Assembly: GCA_963819785.1 (NCBI GenBank)
Contig: CAWFXW010000002.1
Span: 186,001 to 250,000 of the forward strand
From: Palsa-504 sp963819785
Lineage (GTDB): Bacteria > Actinomycetota > Actinomycetes > Streptosporangiales > Streptosporangiaceae
Direction of reading: 5' to 3'
Length of the DNA: 64,000 nt
Below, piece by piece: positions 34,062 to 42,084 of this stretch (positions are counted from its first letter, which is position 1; every line of letters starts with the position of its first letter). The position numbers and the translations under genes were made by a program. Under the pieces are notes generated by a model, which saw only the letters and a program-made list of their open reading frames with translations, ran no database searches and was not told the DNA's origin.

Positions 34062-36485
34062 ATGGACCAACTCAGGCCCGGTGATCCAAGCAGGGTGGGT
34101 AACTACCGGCTGATCGGGCGGCTGGGCGAAGGCGGCATGGGACAGGTGTTCCTGGGCCTGTCGCCTGGTGGCCGCCAGGTCGCGGTGAAGGTCATCCACC
34201 CCGGCTACGCCAGCGGCAAGCAGTTCCGCGAGAGGTTCGCGCGGGAGATCGAGGCGGCGCGGCGGGTCGGCGGTTTCCACACCGCGTCCGTGGTGGACGC
34301 CGACCCCAGCGCCGACCCGCCCTGGATGGTCACCGCGTTCATTCAGGGTCCTTCGCTGCAGCAGGCGGTCGCCGAGGGCGGGTCCTTCTCGCTGGAGCGG
34401 GTGTGCCGGCTCGGCGCGGGGCTGGCCGAGGGGCTGGCCGCGATCCACGCGTGCGGGCTGGTGCACCGCGACCTGAAGCCGAGCAACGTGATCCTGGCCG
34501 ACGACGGGCCGCGCATCATCGACTTCGGGATCTCGCGGGCGGCCGAGGCCAGCCCGATGACGACGGCGGGGATGGTCGTCGGCACGTACTCCTACATGTC
34601 TCCCGAGCAGTTGCGGGGCGAGGTGGCCGGGCCCGCTAGCGACGTGTTCGCGCTGGGCTGCACGCTGGCCTTCGCCGCCACCGGCCGGGTCACGTTCGGC
34701 GACGAGTCGATCGTGACCGTGGTGTACCGCATCACCACCGAGCCGCCAGACCTGAGCGGCGTAACCGATCAGCACGGCTTCCGGGACCTAGTCCGGGATT
34801 GCCTGTCCAAGTCCCCGGCCAACCGGCCCAGCCTGGCCACCATCATGGAACGGCTGGCCGAGACCGGCACCGCCGCCCAGTCCGTGCTGACCGATCCGAC
34901 CGCCGACTACTGGCATTCCGGCGAGCCGGCCTCGCGGGGGCCCGCGGCGCCGGCGGCCGCGCCGCCGCCCCCTCCCGCGGAGCCGGCGCCGCGCGTGCCC
35001 GCGCCGGAGCCGCCGCCGTACCCGTACGTCGCGGCCGCCAATCCGCAGCCGCTTCCGTATGTCGCGCCGCCGGAGCCCAAGCAGTACGCGGCCTCGCCGC
35101 CGTCCGGGCAGGCGGGCACCCCGTACCCGGCGTCGCCGCCGTCCGGGCAGGCGGGCTTCCCGCCCTCGGGCGGGGCCGGGCTCGATCCGGGCCAGGGCGG
35201 CCAGCCGTCCTCGGCCGACGTGTACGAGGCGACCCAGACCATGCGGACCGGCGACCGGACCGGTCCCGGCCAGGGCCATGACCAGCAGCGCACCGGACCC
35301 GAGGCCCCCCAGCGGGACCAGCGCCCGATCTGGGAGGCCGCGCCGTCGCCGTCCAAGTCGGGCGGCGGCGGTGGCGCGCGCCGCACGGTGCTGATCATCG
35401 CGGCGGCCGCCGTCGTGGTGATCGGCGCGGTGGTGGGCATCCTGCTCAGCAGCAGCAGCCCGAAGGCCTCACACCCGGTCGCGGTTCAGTCGTCGGCCCA
35501 TGCGGGCGGTCATCCGTCGGTTAGCCCGAGCCTGCACTCCAGCCCCGGCGTGCCGAACCAGCCTGAGCTGTCCCTGCACGATCCGGGCGGCAAGAACGTC
35601 TTCGGCGTCGTGTTCAGCTCCGCGGCAAAGCTGGTGACCGGCGACAGCAATGGCAGCAGCTACATCTGGGACCTGGCCACCAACGGCAACCTGGTGACCA
35701 CGCTCAAGGACCCCAACAGCAACGGCATCAACAGCATCGCGTTCAACGGGGGCACCAACACCTACGCGATGGCCGACGCGAACGGCAACATCTACCTCTG
35801 GAACGGGGACAGCCACAAGGTCACCGCCACCCTCTCCAACGGCAGCCGGGATGACGACCGGGTGGCGATCAGCCCGGACGGCGGCACGGTCGCGGTCGGC
35901 AGCAGCGGCGGCAGCACCTACCTGTGGAAGGTGGGCGGCAGCTCCACCTCGACGAACAGCTTCCATGACCCGGGCGGCAAGAGCGTGTACGGAGTCGCGT
36001 TCAGTCCCGACGGCAATAGCCTGGCGGCGGGGGACACCAACGGCAGCACCTACCTGTGGAACATGTCCACCGGCCAGCTGACCAGCACGTTCAAGGACCC
36101 GGGGAGCAAGGGCCTGTACGACATCGCGTTCAGCCCGGACGGCAGCCAGATCGCCGTCTCCGATGAGTCCAGCACCACCACCGACGGCGTTGTCTACGTG
36201 TGGAGCGTGTCCACCGGCAAGCTGGTCCACTCGCTGGAGTCGTTCTACAACTCCGAATTCGCGGACATCGCGTTCACCCCGGACGGCCGCTACCTAGCCG
36301 CCGGGGACACCATCGGCAACGTGAGCTTCTGGAACCTGGCCACCGGCAAGTACCTGGACACGCTGTCCGACCCGCTCGGCAAGGCCATCATCGGCGTCGC
36401 GTTCAGCCCGAGCGGCGATGCCCTGGCCAGTACCGACACGGCAGGTGACGCGTACGTGTGGAATACGAAGTGGCTTGGCTCGTAG
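34062..36485 (+). CDS. Membrane Ser/Thr protein kinase with WD40 repeats
   Basis: An 807-residue receptor-type kinase. The kinase domain (about 15-270) has GRLGEGGMG, VAVKVIHP, HRDLKPSN and DFGIS, all intact. A Pro-rich juxtamembrane region (about 290-430) precedes one membrane segment (RRTVLIIAAAAVVVIGAVVG, about 445-465). The outside part (about 500-807) is a WD40-type beta-propeller with repeated DPG-K and FSPDG / YLWN motifs. ATG 34062 is preferred; GTG 34047 in frame adds five residues. An inverted repeat ACAGTT-N13-AACTGT (33987-34011) lies in the upstream gap. Confidence 0.92.
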   Translation: MDQLRPGDPSRVGNYRLIGRLGEGGMGQVFLGLSPGGRQVAVKVIHPGYASGKQFRERFAREIEAARRVGGFHTASVVDADPSADPPWMVTAFIQGPSLQQAVAEGGSFSLERVCRLGAGLAEGLAAIHACGLVHRDLKPSNVILADDGPRIIDFGISRAAEASPMTTAGMVVGTYSYMSPEQLRGEVAGPASDVFALGCTLAFAATGRVTFGDESIVTVVYRITTEPPDLSGVTDQHGFRDLVRDCLSKSPANRPSLATIMERLAETGTAAQSVLTDPTADYWHSGEPASRGPAAPAAAPPPPPAEPAPRVPAPEPPPYPYVAAANPQPLPYVAPPEPKQYAASPPSGQAGTPYPASPPSGQAGFPPSGGAGLDPGQGGQPSSADVYEATQTMRTGDRTGPGQGHDQQRTGPEAPQRDQRPIWEAAPSPSKSGGGGGARRTVLIIAAAAVVVIGAVVGILLSSSSPKASHPVAVQSSAHAGGHPSVSPSLHSSPGVPNQPELSLHDPGGKNVFGVVFSSAAKLVTGDSNGSSYIWDLATNGNLVTTLKDPNSNGINSIAFNGGTNTYAMADANGNIYLWNGDSHKVTATLSNGSRDDDRVAISPDGGTVAVGSSGGSTYLWKVGGSSTSTNSFHDPGGKSVYGVAFSPDGNSLAAGDTNGSTYLWNMSTGQLTSTFKDPGSKGLYDIAFSPDGSQIAVSDESSTTTDGVVYVWSVSTGKLVHSLESFYNSEFADIAFTPDGRYLAAGDTIGNVSFWNLATGKYLDTLSDPLGKAIIGVAFSPSGDALASTDTAGDAYVWNTKWLGS

Positions 36486-36491
36486 CGAGTA

Positions 36492-36520
36492 CCACGGCCC
36501 GTTCGGGAGAAAAAGGTCTT
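36492..36520 (+). repeat. Dispersed motif site 3
   Basis: CCACGGCCCGTTCGG followed by GAGAAAAAGG. It lies between the convergent ends of the kinase and rny genes. Confidence 0.65.
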
Positions 36521-36534
36521 TAAATGCGTGCGGG

Positions 36535-38124
36535 TCAGCGCGCGAATTCGGTGGCCCGGGATTCACGGACCACGGTGATGCGGATCTGGCCTGGGTAGGT
36601 CAGTTCCTCTTCGACCTGCTTGGCGATGTCGCGCGCGATCACCTGGGCCTGGATGTCGTCGATCCGGTCGGGCTTGACCATGACCCTGATCTCGCGGCCC
36701 GCCTGCATGGCGAAGACCTTCTCCACGCCCTCGTGGTCGCCGGCGATCTGCTCCAGGCGTTCCAGGCGCTTGACGTACATCTCGAGCGACTCGCGCCGCG
36801 CGCCCGGCCGGCCGCCGCTCATCGCGTCCGCGGCCTGGGTCAGTACGGCCTCGACCGTGCGGACCTCGACCTCGTTGTGGTGCGCCTCGATGGCGTGTAC
36901 CACGTCCTCGGGCTCGCCGTAGCGGCGGGCGATCTCGGCGCCGATCAGCGCGTGGCTGCCCTCGACCTCGTGGGTGAGGGCCTTGCCGATGTCGTGCAGC
37001 ACCGTGCAGCGCTTGAGCAGCAGCGGGTCCATGCGCAGCTCGCTGGCCATCATGCCCGCGATGTGCGCCGACTCGACCAGGTGCCGCAGGACGTTCTGCC
37101 CGTAGGAGGTGCGGTAGCGCAGGCGGCCGAGCAGGTCGACCAGCTCCGGGTGCATCTCGGTGATGCCCAGTTCGACCAGGGCGTCCTCGCCGGCTCGCTT
37201 GCACAGCTGCTCGATCTCGGCCTTGCCCCGCTCGTAGGCGTCCTCGATCCGCTGCGGGTGGATCCGGCCGTCAGCGATCAGCCGGTCCAGGGTGAGCCGG
37301 GCGATCTCTCGTCGCACCGGGTCGAAGCAGGACAGCAGGACGGCCTCGGGCGTGTCGTCGATGATCAGGTTGACGCCGGTCACGGACTCGAAGGCCCGGA
37401 TGTTGCGGCCCTCGCGGCCGATGATGCGTCCCTTCATCTCATCGCCCGGCAGGTGCAGGACGGAGACCACGGACTCGCTGGTCTGCTCGGTGGCGACCCG
37501 CTGGATGGCGAGGGTGACGATCTTGCGGGCGCGCTGCTCGCCTTCGATCTTGGCCTCGTGCTCGATGTCCCTGACGATGAGCGCGGCTTCCCGCTTGGCC
37601 TGGTTCTCGATGACGGTGACCAGTTCGGCCTTGGCCTGGTCGGAGGTGAGGCCGGCGACGCGCTCGAGTTCGCTTTTGCGCTCGGCGTCCTTCTGGTCGA
37701 GGTCGGCGGCACGGCGGTCCAGGTCCTGCCTGCGCGCGGCCAGGGTCTGGGCGCGCTCCTCGATCCGCTTGACTTCCTCATCCAGTCGCTGCTCGCGATC
37801 GGCGAGGCGCAGCTCGCGGCGCTCGAGGTCACCGCGCAGCTCGCGGACCTCATCCTTGACCGCGCGGATCTCTTCCTCGACTTCGCGGCGGCCCTGGGCG
37901 GCTTGTCCGGCCTCGGCGCGCGCTCGTTCGACGATGCCGGCGGCTTCTGTCTCGGCGCGGGCGCGGATCTGGTCGGCTTCCTGGCTGGCCTTTTCCAGCT
38001 GATTGGGGTCCTGGGCGGGGGCGAGACGAGGCGCTGTCGGAATCCGGCGCCACAGGACGACTAGCGCGAACACCACCGCGAGCAACCCGATCACCATGAA
38101 CGCGAGCGACAATCCGCTGCTCAC
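36535..38124 (-). CDS. rny: Ribonuclease Y
   Basis: A 529-residue membrane-anchored endoribonuclease for mRNA decay. It has an N-terminal membrane segment (about 5-22), a long coiled coil (to about 190), a KH domain (GRIIGREGRNIRAFE) and an HD domain (LHDIGKALTHE). Start at the GTG 38124, which sits 6 nt after GAAAGGGG; a GTG six nt upstream is too close to that site. It follows recX on the same strand, with about 420 bp between. Confidence 0.95.
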   Translation of the reverse strand: MSSGLSLAFMVIGLLAVVFALVVLWRRIPTAPRLAPAQDPNQLEKASQEADQIRARAETEAAGIVERARAEAGQAAQGRREVEEEIRAVKDEVRELRGDLERRELRLADREQRLDEEVKRIEERAQTLAARRQDLDRRAADLDQKDAERKSELERVAGLTSDQAKAELVTVIENQAKREAALIVRDIEHEAKIEGEQRARKIVTLAIQRVATEQTSESVVSVLHLPGDEMKGRIIGREGRNIRAFESVTGVNLIIDDTPEAVLLSCFDPVRREIARLTLDRLIADGRIHPQRIEDAYERGKAEIEQLCKRAGEDALVELGITEMHPELVDLLGRLRYRTSYGQNVLRHLVESAHIAGMMASELRMDPLLLKRCTVLHDIGKALTHEVEGSHALIGAEIARRYGEPEDVVHAIEAHHNEVEVRTVEAVLTQAADAMSGGRPGARRESLEMYVKRLERLEQIAGDHEGVEKVFAMQAGREIRVMVKPDRIDDIQAQVIARDIAKQVEEELTYPGQIRITVVRESRATEFAR

Positions 38125-38541
38125 GGTCACCCCTTTCAGTCCATAGCCCTCGGGGCACCCTTGTGTTGTACTCCGGTTCAGGGGTTTATGCCCTGGCGCG
38201 AGCACTCGCACGCGCTCTCGCATGCGGCGACGGACTCGCCGGCTGTTTCCGGTCCAGCCTTCTGGTTACCTTACGTGTCCGGTTGCTTCTCCTCCGCTGG
38301 CGCTCGACCCGATTTTGCGTGCAGAACGGGACAACATCTCGCTGCCGTGAGGTTAAGGCTTGATAACCTTTTTATCAAGCAAAGCGCCTGTGACCGGCGC
38401 GAACGGTGCGTTTCGTGGATGAAAGACGCGTTAACGCGAGGGTGTTCGGGCTGGTGGGGGCTTGCCTGGCGTGGCGCTGACGCGGGCCTGGCATCGAGGG
38501 CGCGATTTTGGTTTCCGCCTGGCGCGTTCTGTCTGCGGCGG
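38125..38541. other. Gap between rny and recX with a hairpin
   Basis: No gene-like frame. A perfect 9-bp hairpin GCTTGATAA-CCTTT-TTATCAAGC lies at 38358-38380. It may stop transcription from the recA-recX operon or from the opposite direction. The promoter of rny should be in this stretch. Confidence 0.5.
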
Positions 38542-39068
38542 TTACTCTCCGGGGTCGTCTGGATCCGTGTACTGGTCGGGATCCAGGTCCAGAGCCTCGC
38601 CTTCGCGCTCCAGGACTTCCTTGATCAAGCGGAAGACCAGCCGGCGGGATAGCCCTTGCGGGCGAGCGAGCCCGCCGCCCGGCGGACGCGGACCTCGGGC
38701 GGCTGGCCGCGGGTGCCCGCCATCTTCTGCTCCACCAGGCGCCGGGCGGTGGCGACTTCCTGCTCGGGATCGAGGGTATCGACCGCCTCGCGGATCTCCT
38801 CGCTCTGCACTCCCTGCCGGCGGAGCTCGGCGGACAGCGAGCGGCGGGACAGTCCGCGGCTGTAGTGCCGGGACTCGACCCAGGCCCGGGCGAACGCCGC
38901 GTCGTCGATCAGACCGACGTCGGCGAAGCGGCTCAGCACGGTCTCGGCGGCGTCATCCGGCACGCCGCGCCGGTGCAGCGCCTCGGCCAGCTGAGCCTGG
39001 GTCCGGGGCGCGATCGTCAGCAGCCGCAGGCAGATCTGCCTGGCCTGCTCTTGATCGCCGCGGGGCAT
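38542..39068 (-). CDS. recX: Regulatory protein RecX (frame-broken near 3' end)
   Basis: An inhibitor/modulator of RecA filaments, about 175 residues if restored. The main frame (from ATG 39068) reads ARQICLRLLTIAPRTQAQLA, VLSRFADVGLIDDAAFARAWV and ends early at 38625. The next frame after 38640 continues LVFRLIKEVLEREGEALDL to a TAA at 38542, which is the normal RecX end. One missing base near 38640 accounts for it. Start lies 6 bp after the recA stop. Confidence 0.85.
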
Positions 39069-39074
39069 TGCTGG

Positions 39075-40208
39075 CTAGACGGTTACCCCGGCCGGGGTCG
39101 TAAGGTTCCGCGGCACACCATTGCCCGCCCCGTTCCCGGCCTTGACGGCGGGGGGCGGCGCGCTGGAGGCGGCGTCCGCGTCGACGCGCGGCCCGATACC
39201 GAGCTTCTCCTTGATCCGCTTCTCGATCTCGTTGGCGGTGTCTTCGTTCTCGCGCAGGAAATTACGGGCGTTTTCCTTGCCCTGGCCCAGTTGGTCGCCT
39301 TCGTAGGTGTACCAGGCACCGGACTTGCGCACGATTCCATGCTCGACGCCGAGGTCGATAAGGCTGCCCTCGCGGCTGATCCCGACACCATACAGAATGT
39401 CGAATTCCGCGCTTTTGAATGGCGGGGCGCACTTGTTCTTGACGACCTTGACCCGGGTGCGGTTACCGACGGAATCGGTGCCGTCCTTCAGCGTCTCGAT
39501 TCGCCGAATGTCCAGGCGGACGGAGGCGTAGAACTTGAGCGCCTTGCCGCCGGTGGTGGTCTCGGGCGAGCCGAACATTACCCCGACCTTTTCCCGCAGC
39601 TGGTTGATGAAGATCGCGGTGGTCTTGGTCTGGTTCAGGGCACCGGTGATCTTACGGAGGGCCTGGGACATGAGGCGGGCCTGCAGGCCGACGTGGCTGT
39701 CGCCCATCTCGCCCTCGATCTCGGCCTTGGGCACCAGGGCGGCAACTGAGTCGATGACGATGACGTCGATGGCGCCGGACCTGATCAGCGTGTCCGCGAT
39801 CTCGAGGGCCTGCTCGCCGGTGTCCGGCTGGGAGACCAGCAGCGCGTCGGTGTCCACGCCGAGGGCCTTGGCGTAGTCCGGGTCCAGCGCGTGCTCGGCG
39901 TCGATGAACGCCGCGATGCCGCCCGCCCGCTGCGCGTTCGCCAGGGCGTGCAGCGCGACGGTCGTCTTGCCCGACGACTCCGGTCCGTAGATCTCGACGA
40001 TGCGGCCGCGCGGCAGGCCGCCGAGACCCAGCGCCACGTCGAGCGCGATCGACCCGGTCGGGATCACCTCCATCGGCTCCCGGGTCTCGTCGCCCAGGCG
40101 CATGACCGAACCCTTACCGAACTGCCGCTCGATCTGGAGCAGAGCAGACTCCAGGGCCTTGTCCCTGTCGCCGGCCCGCTCGAGGGTCGACTTGGTGTTT
40201 CCTGCCAT
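39075..40208 (-). CDS. recA: Recombinase RecA
   Basis: A 377-residue DNA recombinase: Walker A GPESSGKT (residues about 75-82), DNA-binding loop regions GEMGDSHVGLQARLMSQALR and FINQLREKVGVMFGSPETTT, and a Pro/Gly-rich variable C-terminus. Intact and full length. It is followed by recX (6 bp) and preceded by DUF3046 on the same strand, the standard actinobacterial order. A LexA box lies about 215 bp upstream. Confidence 0.98.
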   Translation of the reverse strand: MAGNTKSTLERAGDRDKALESALLQIERQFGKGSVMRLGDETREPMEVIPTGSIALDVALGLGGLPRGRIVEIYGPESSGKTTVALHALANAQRAGGIAAFIDAEHALDPDYAKALGVDTDALLVSQPDTGEQALEIADTLIRSGAIDVIVIDSVAALVPKAEIEGEMGDSHVGLQARLMSQALRKITGALNQTKTTAIFINQLREKVGVMFGSPETTTGGKALKFYASVRLDIRRIETLKDGTDSVGNRTRVKVVKNKCAPPFKSAEFDILYGVGISREGSLIDLGVEHGIVRKSGAWYTYEGDQLGQGKENARNFLRENEDTANEIEKRIKEKLGIGPRVDADAASSAPPPAVKAGNGAGNGVPRNLTTPAGVTV

Positions 40209-40411
40209 TGGGGACTCCCTGCCGGGATAGGGGGCCTGCGGGTATCTTCCGCATCGCCCGGGGGTCGTTCTTCGTTATGGTTCCGCCGGTCTCCCGGCGG
40301 ATCGGTGGACACGCTACGCGCCGCCACTGACATTTCCGTACGCGCTGGTCCGCGGGATTTCGTGGACCATGGCCACCAGCACCGGCGACCTGAATCACTT
40401 CCGCTGGGTCA

Positions 40412-40434
40412 ACTATAGAGCGAACGTGTATTCG
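40412..40434 (-). promoter_or_regulatory. LexA-regulated promoter of recA
   Basis: CGAACGTGTATTCG at 40421-40434 fits the actinobacterial LexA box (CGAAC-N4-GTTCG) with one mismatch. Directly downstream on the minus strand is TATAGT (40412-40417), a good -10 hexamer. LexA bound here would block recA transcription. The rest of the 331-bp gap (40209-40539) would be a long leader; I see nothing else in it. Confidence 0.75.
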
Positions 40435-40539
40435 ATCTGCGCGACACGCCGAAGAAGGCGGGAAATCCTTGAAAAACCGGGCGGGTGCGGGGTGCGGACG
40501 GCCGCCGCTGACGCTCCCAGCGCAGCCGCTGCAACAGGC

Positions 40540-40734
40540 TTAACGCAGCCGCTGCGGCACGTCGAACGTGTCGACCACGGCTCGCCAGACCACCTTGGCG
40601 TCTATCCCGTCCGCCAGCGCGCGCTCGATCGTGCGGCCGCCCAGCTTGTCGAACACGAAATCCTTGGCCACACTCTGGGCGTATACGTCCCCGAACTGCG
40701 CCCTCATCCGGGCCCAGAAATCCGTCAAGCGCAC
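40540..40734 (-). CDS. DUF3046 domain protein
   Basis: A 64-residue protein: MRLTDFWARMRAQFGDVYAQ, then FVFDKLGGRTIERALADG and WRAVVDTFDVP. This family is found just upstream of recA in actinobacteria, which matches its place here. Function unknown; a helical, probably regulatory or RNA-related protein. Confidence 0.9.
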   Translation of the reverse strand: MRLTDFWARMRAQFGDVYAQSVAKDFVFDKLGGRTIERALADGIDAKVVWRAVVDTFDVPQRLR

Positions 40735-41142
40735 CCGGCCAGGGTACTGCCCCTTCCATGCGCCCGACGCCAGGGCGGCCGCGCGTCACACGTTGGGGCG
40801 CGTGTGCCGCGAGCCCTGTCTATCGGGGCCTGTGTGCCCGTGCCCCACTTCCCTCCGCGCTGCCGGTCGGACCTCGATGGGCCGGGTGCCCGCACTCTTC
40901 ACGCTCATCGGAACTCGCGTGTGAATGTTATCGACTGCGACTTTTCGGGCACTCAGGGTAGCCATACCTGTGACTACCATGCATGATTAGGGAGGTTTGC
41001 ATCGTGGGCTTCGCTGACCGCCGACGAAAAGGTATCGTAACGTGAAGCAACTGGCACTCTCGGCTACGCTGACGTGCCGGACGGCAAACGCGGCACCCGA
41101 TCGCATCCGGTGCCAGATCCGGCAAATGGGAGGGAACCCAGC
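40735..41142. other. Divergent gap before the lanthipeptide regulator
   Basis: No gene-like frame. An imperfect inverted repeat with GGTAG and CTACC arms lies at 40957-40978 near the regulator gene, and promoters for DUF3046 and the regulator should be here. Otherwise nothing evident. Confidence 0.45.
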
Positions 41143-41748
41143 GTGATCCGGACTTTCGTGGCGGAGCCGACGACCCTTACTCGCGAGGGACTCGTGGCTC
41201 TCCTCAGCCGGGAGCATGACATCGAACTGATCGCTACCGTGCAGCGCGCAGAGGAGGTCGTGGCGGCGGCACGGGCATTGAGGCCGGACGTCGTGCTGCT
41301 CGCCGCCGCGTTTCCCGGCCATGACGGAATCGATATCGCACGGGCACTGCGCGCCGCGCTGCCCGAATGCCGCTGCGCGATCTTGAGCTCCGGGCGGCGC
41401 CTGCGCGATGTCCAGCGGGCCATCGCGGCACAGGTCCACGGATTTCTGGTCCATGACTGCCCGGCCGAATTCCTCACCGAGGCGATCCGACAGCTAGCCT
41501 CCGGCAACAAGGTCATCGACCCGCGCCTCGCGCTCGGCGCGCCGGGAAGCAAGCCATGCCCATTAACTAGCAGGGAATTGGAGGCGCTCAAGGCGGCCGC
41601 ACAAGGCTCAACCACCGCGGAGATTGCCGCCAGCCTTTTCCTCACCAGGGGCACCGTACGCAACTATCTTTCTCGCGCGATCGCGAAGACCGGCGCCCGC
41701 AACCGGGTCGGTGCGATCCGGATAGCCGAAGAGTCCGGCTGGCTGTGA
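41143..41748 (+). CDS. LuxR-family response regulator, RamR/AmfR-like, with degenerate receiver
   Basis: A 201-residue protein with a receiver-like domain (about 1-115) and a LuxR-type helix-turn-helix (LTSRELEALKAAAQGSTTAE...TRGTVRNYLSRAIAKTGARN, about 140-190). The strand that normally carries the phosphoacceptor Asp reads PDVVLLAAAFPGHDG: Ala replaces Asp, so phosphorylation is unlikely. It lies just upstream of the lanthipeptide genes, as RamR-type regulators do near ramCSAB. GTG 41143 has GGGAGGG upstream. Confidence 0.82.
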   Translation: MIRTFVAEPTTLTREGLVALLSREHDIELIATVQRAEEVVAAARALRPDVVLLAAAFPGHDGIDIARALRAALPECRCAILSSGRRLRDVQRAIAAQVHGFLVHDCPAEFLTEAIRQLASGNKVIDPRLALGAPGSKPCPLTSRELEALKAAAQGSTTAEIAASLFLTRGTVRNYLSRAIAKTGARNRVGAIRIAEESGWL

Positions 41749-42084
41749 CTGCGGCCTCCTAGTAGGGGCTAAACCGGGCCGCCCGGAAGCGGCGGCTCCG
41801 CAGACATGCGCGCGTGCGGGTTTCCTAGGCGAACAATGTGCCTCAAGTCCAATTTGCTTGTACTTTTATTAAGTATATACATTTTTGACTCTGAAACTGC
41901 CGGGATTTGAGGCGGGGTGATCACGAAATGATGACAGGTGTCACTATGCGGCGCTCGAAAGGGGTGTCATGATTGATCTATGCACCGATAGAGATGCATG
42001 GCCGAGCCATTAAGTAAATGGCTGTAAGCAGGCCAAGACGACTGGGTCCGCGGTAAGAGAGACTAGCTCCTGGGAGCAGCACCT
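41749..42084. promoter_or_regulatory. AT-rich promoter region of the lanthipeptide operon
   Basis: A 336-bp stretch with an AT-rich core (TATATACATTTTT near 41874). TGACA-GG-TGTCA is a perfect palindrome at 41932-41943, and GGTGTCA recurs 26 bp later (41963-41969), a possible pair of sites for the nearby regulator. A 7-bp hairpin AGCCATT/AATGGCT lies at 42005-42023. No gene seen. Confidence 0.5.

Noticed and set aside
38161..38652. A 163-codon plus-strand frame in the rny-recX gap
   Set aside because: Its codon use does not look coding, it lacks a ribosome site, and its 3' part is the antisense of the real recX end.
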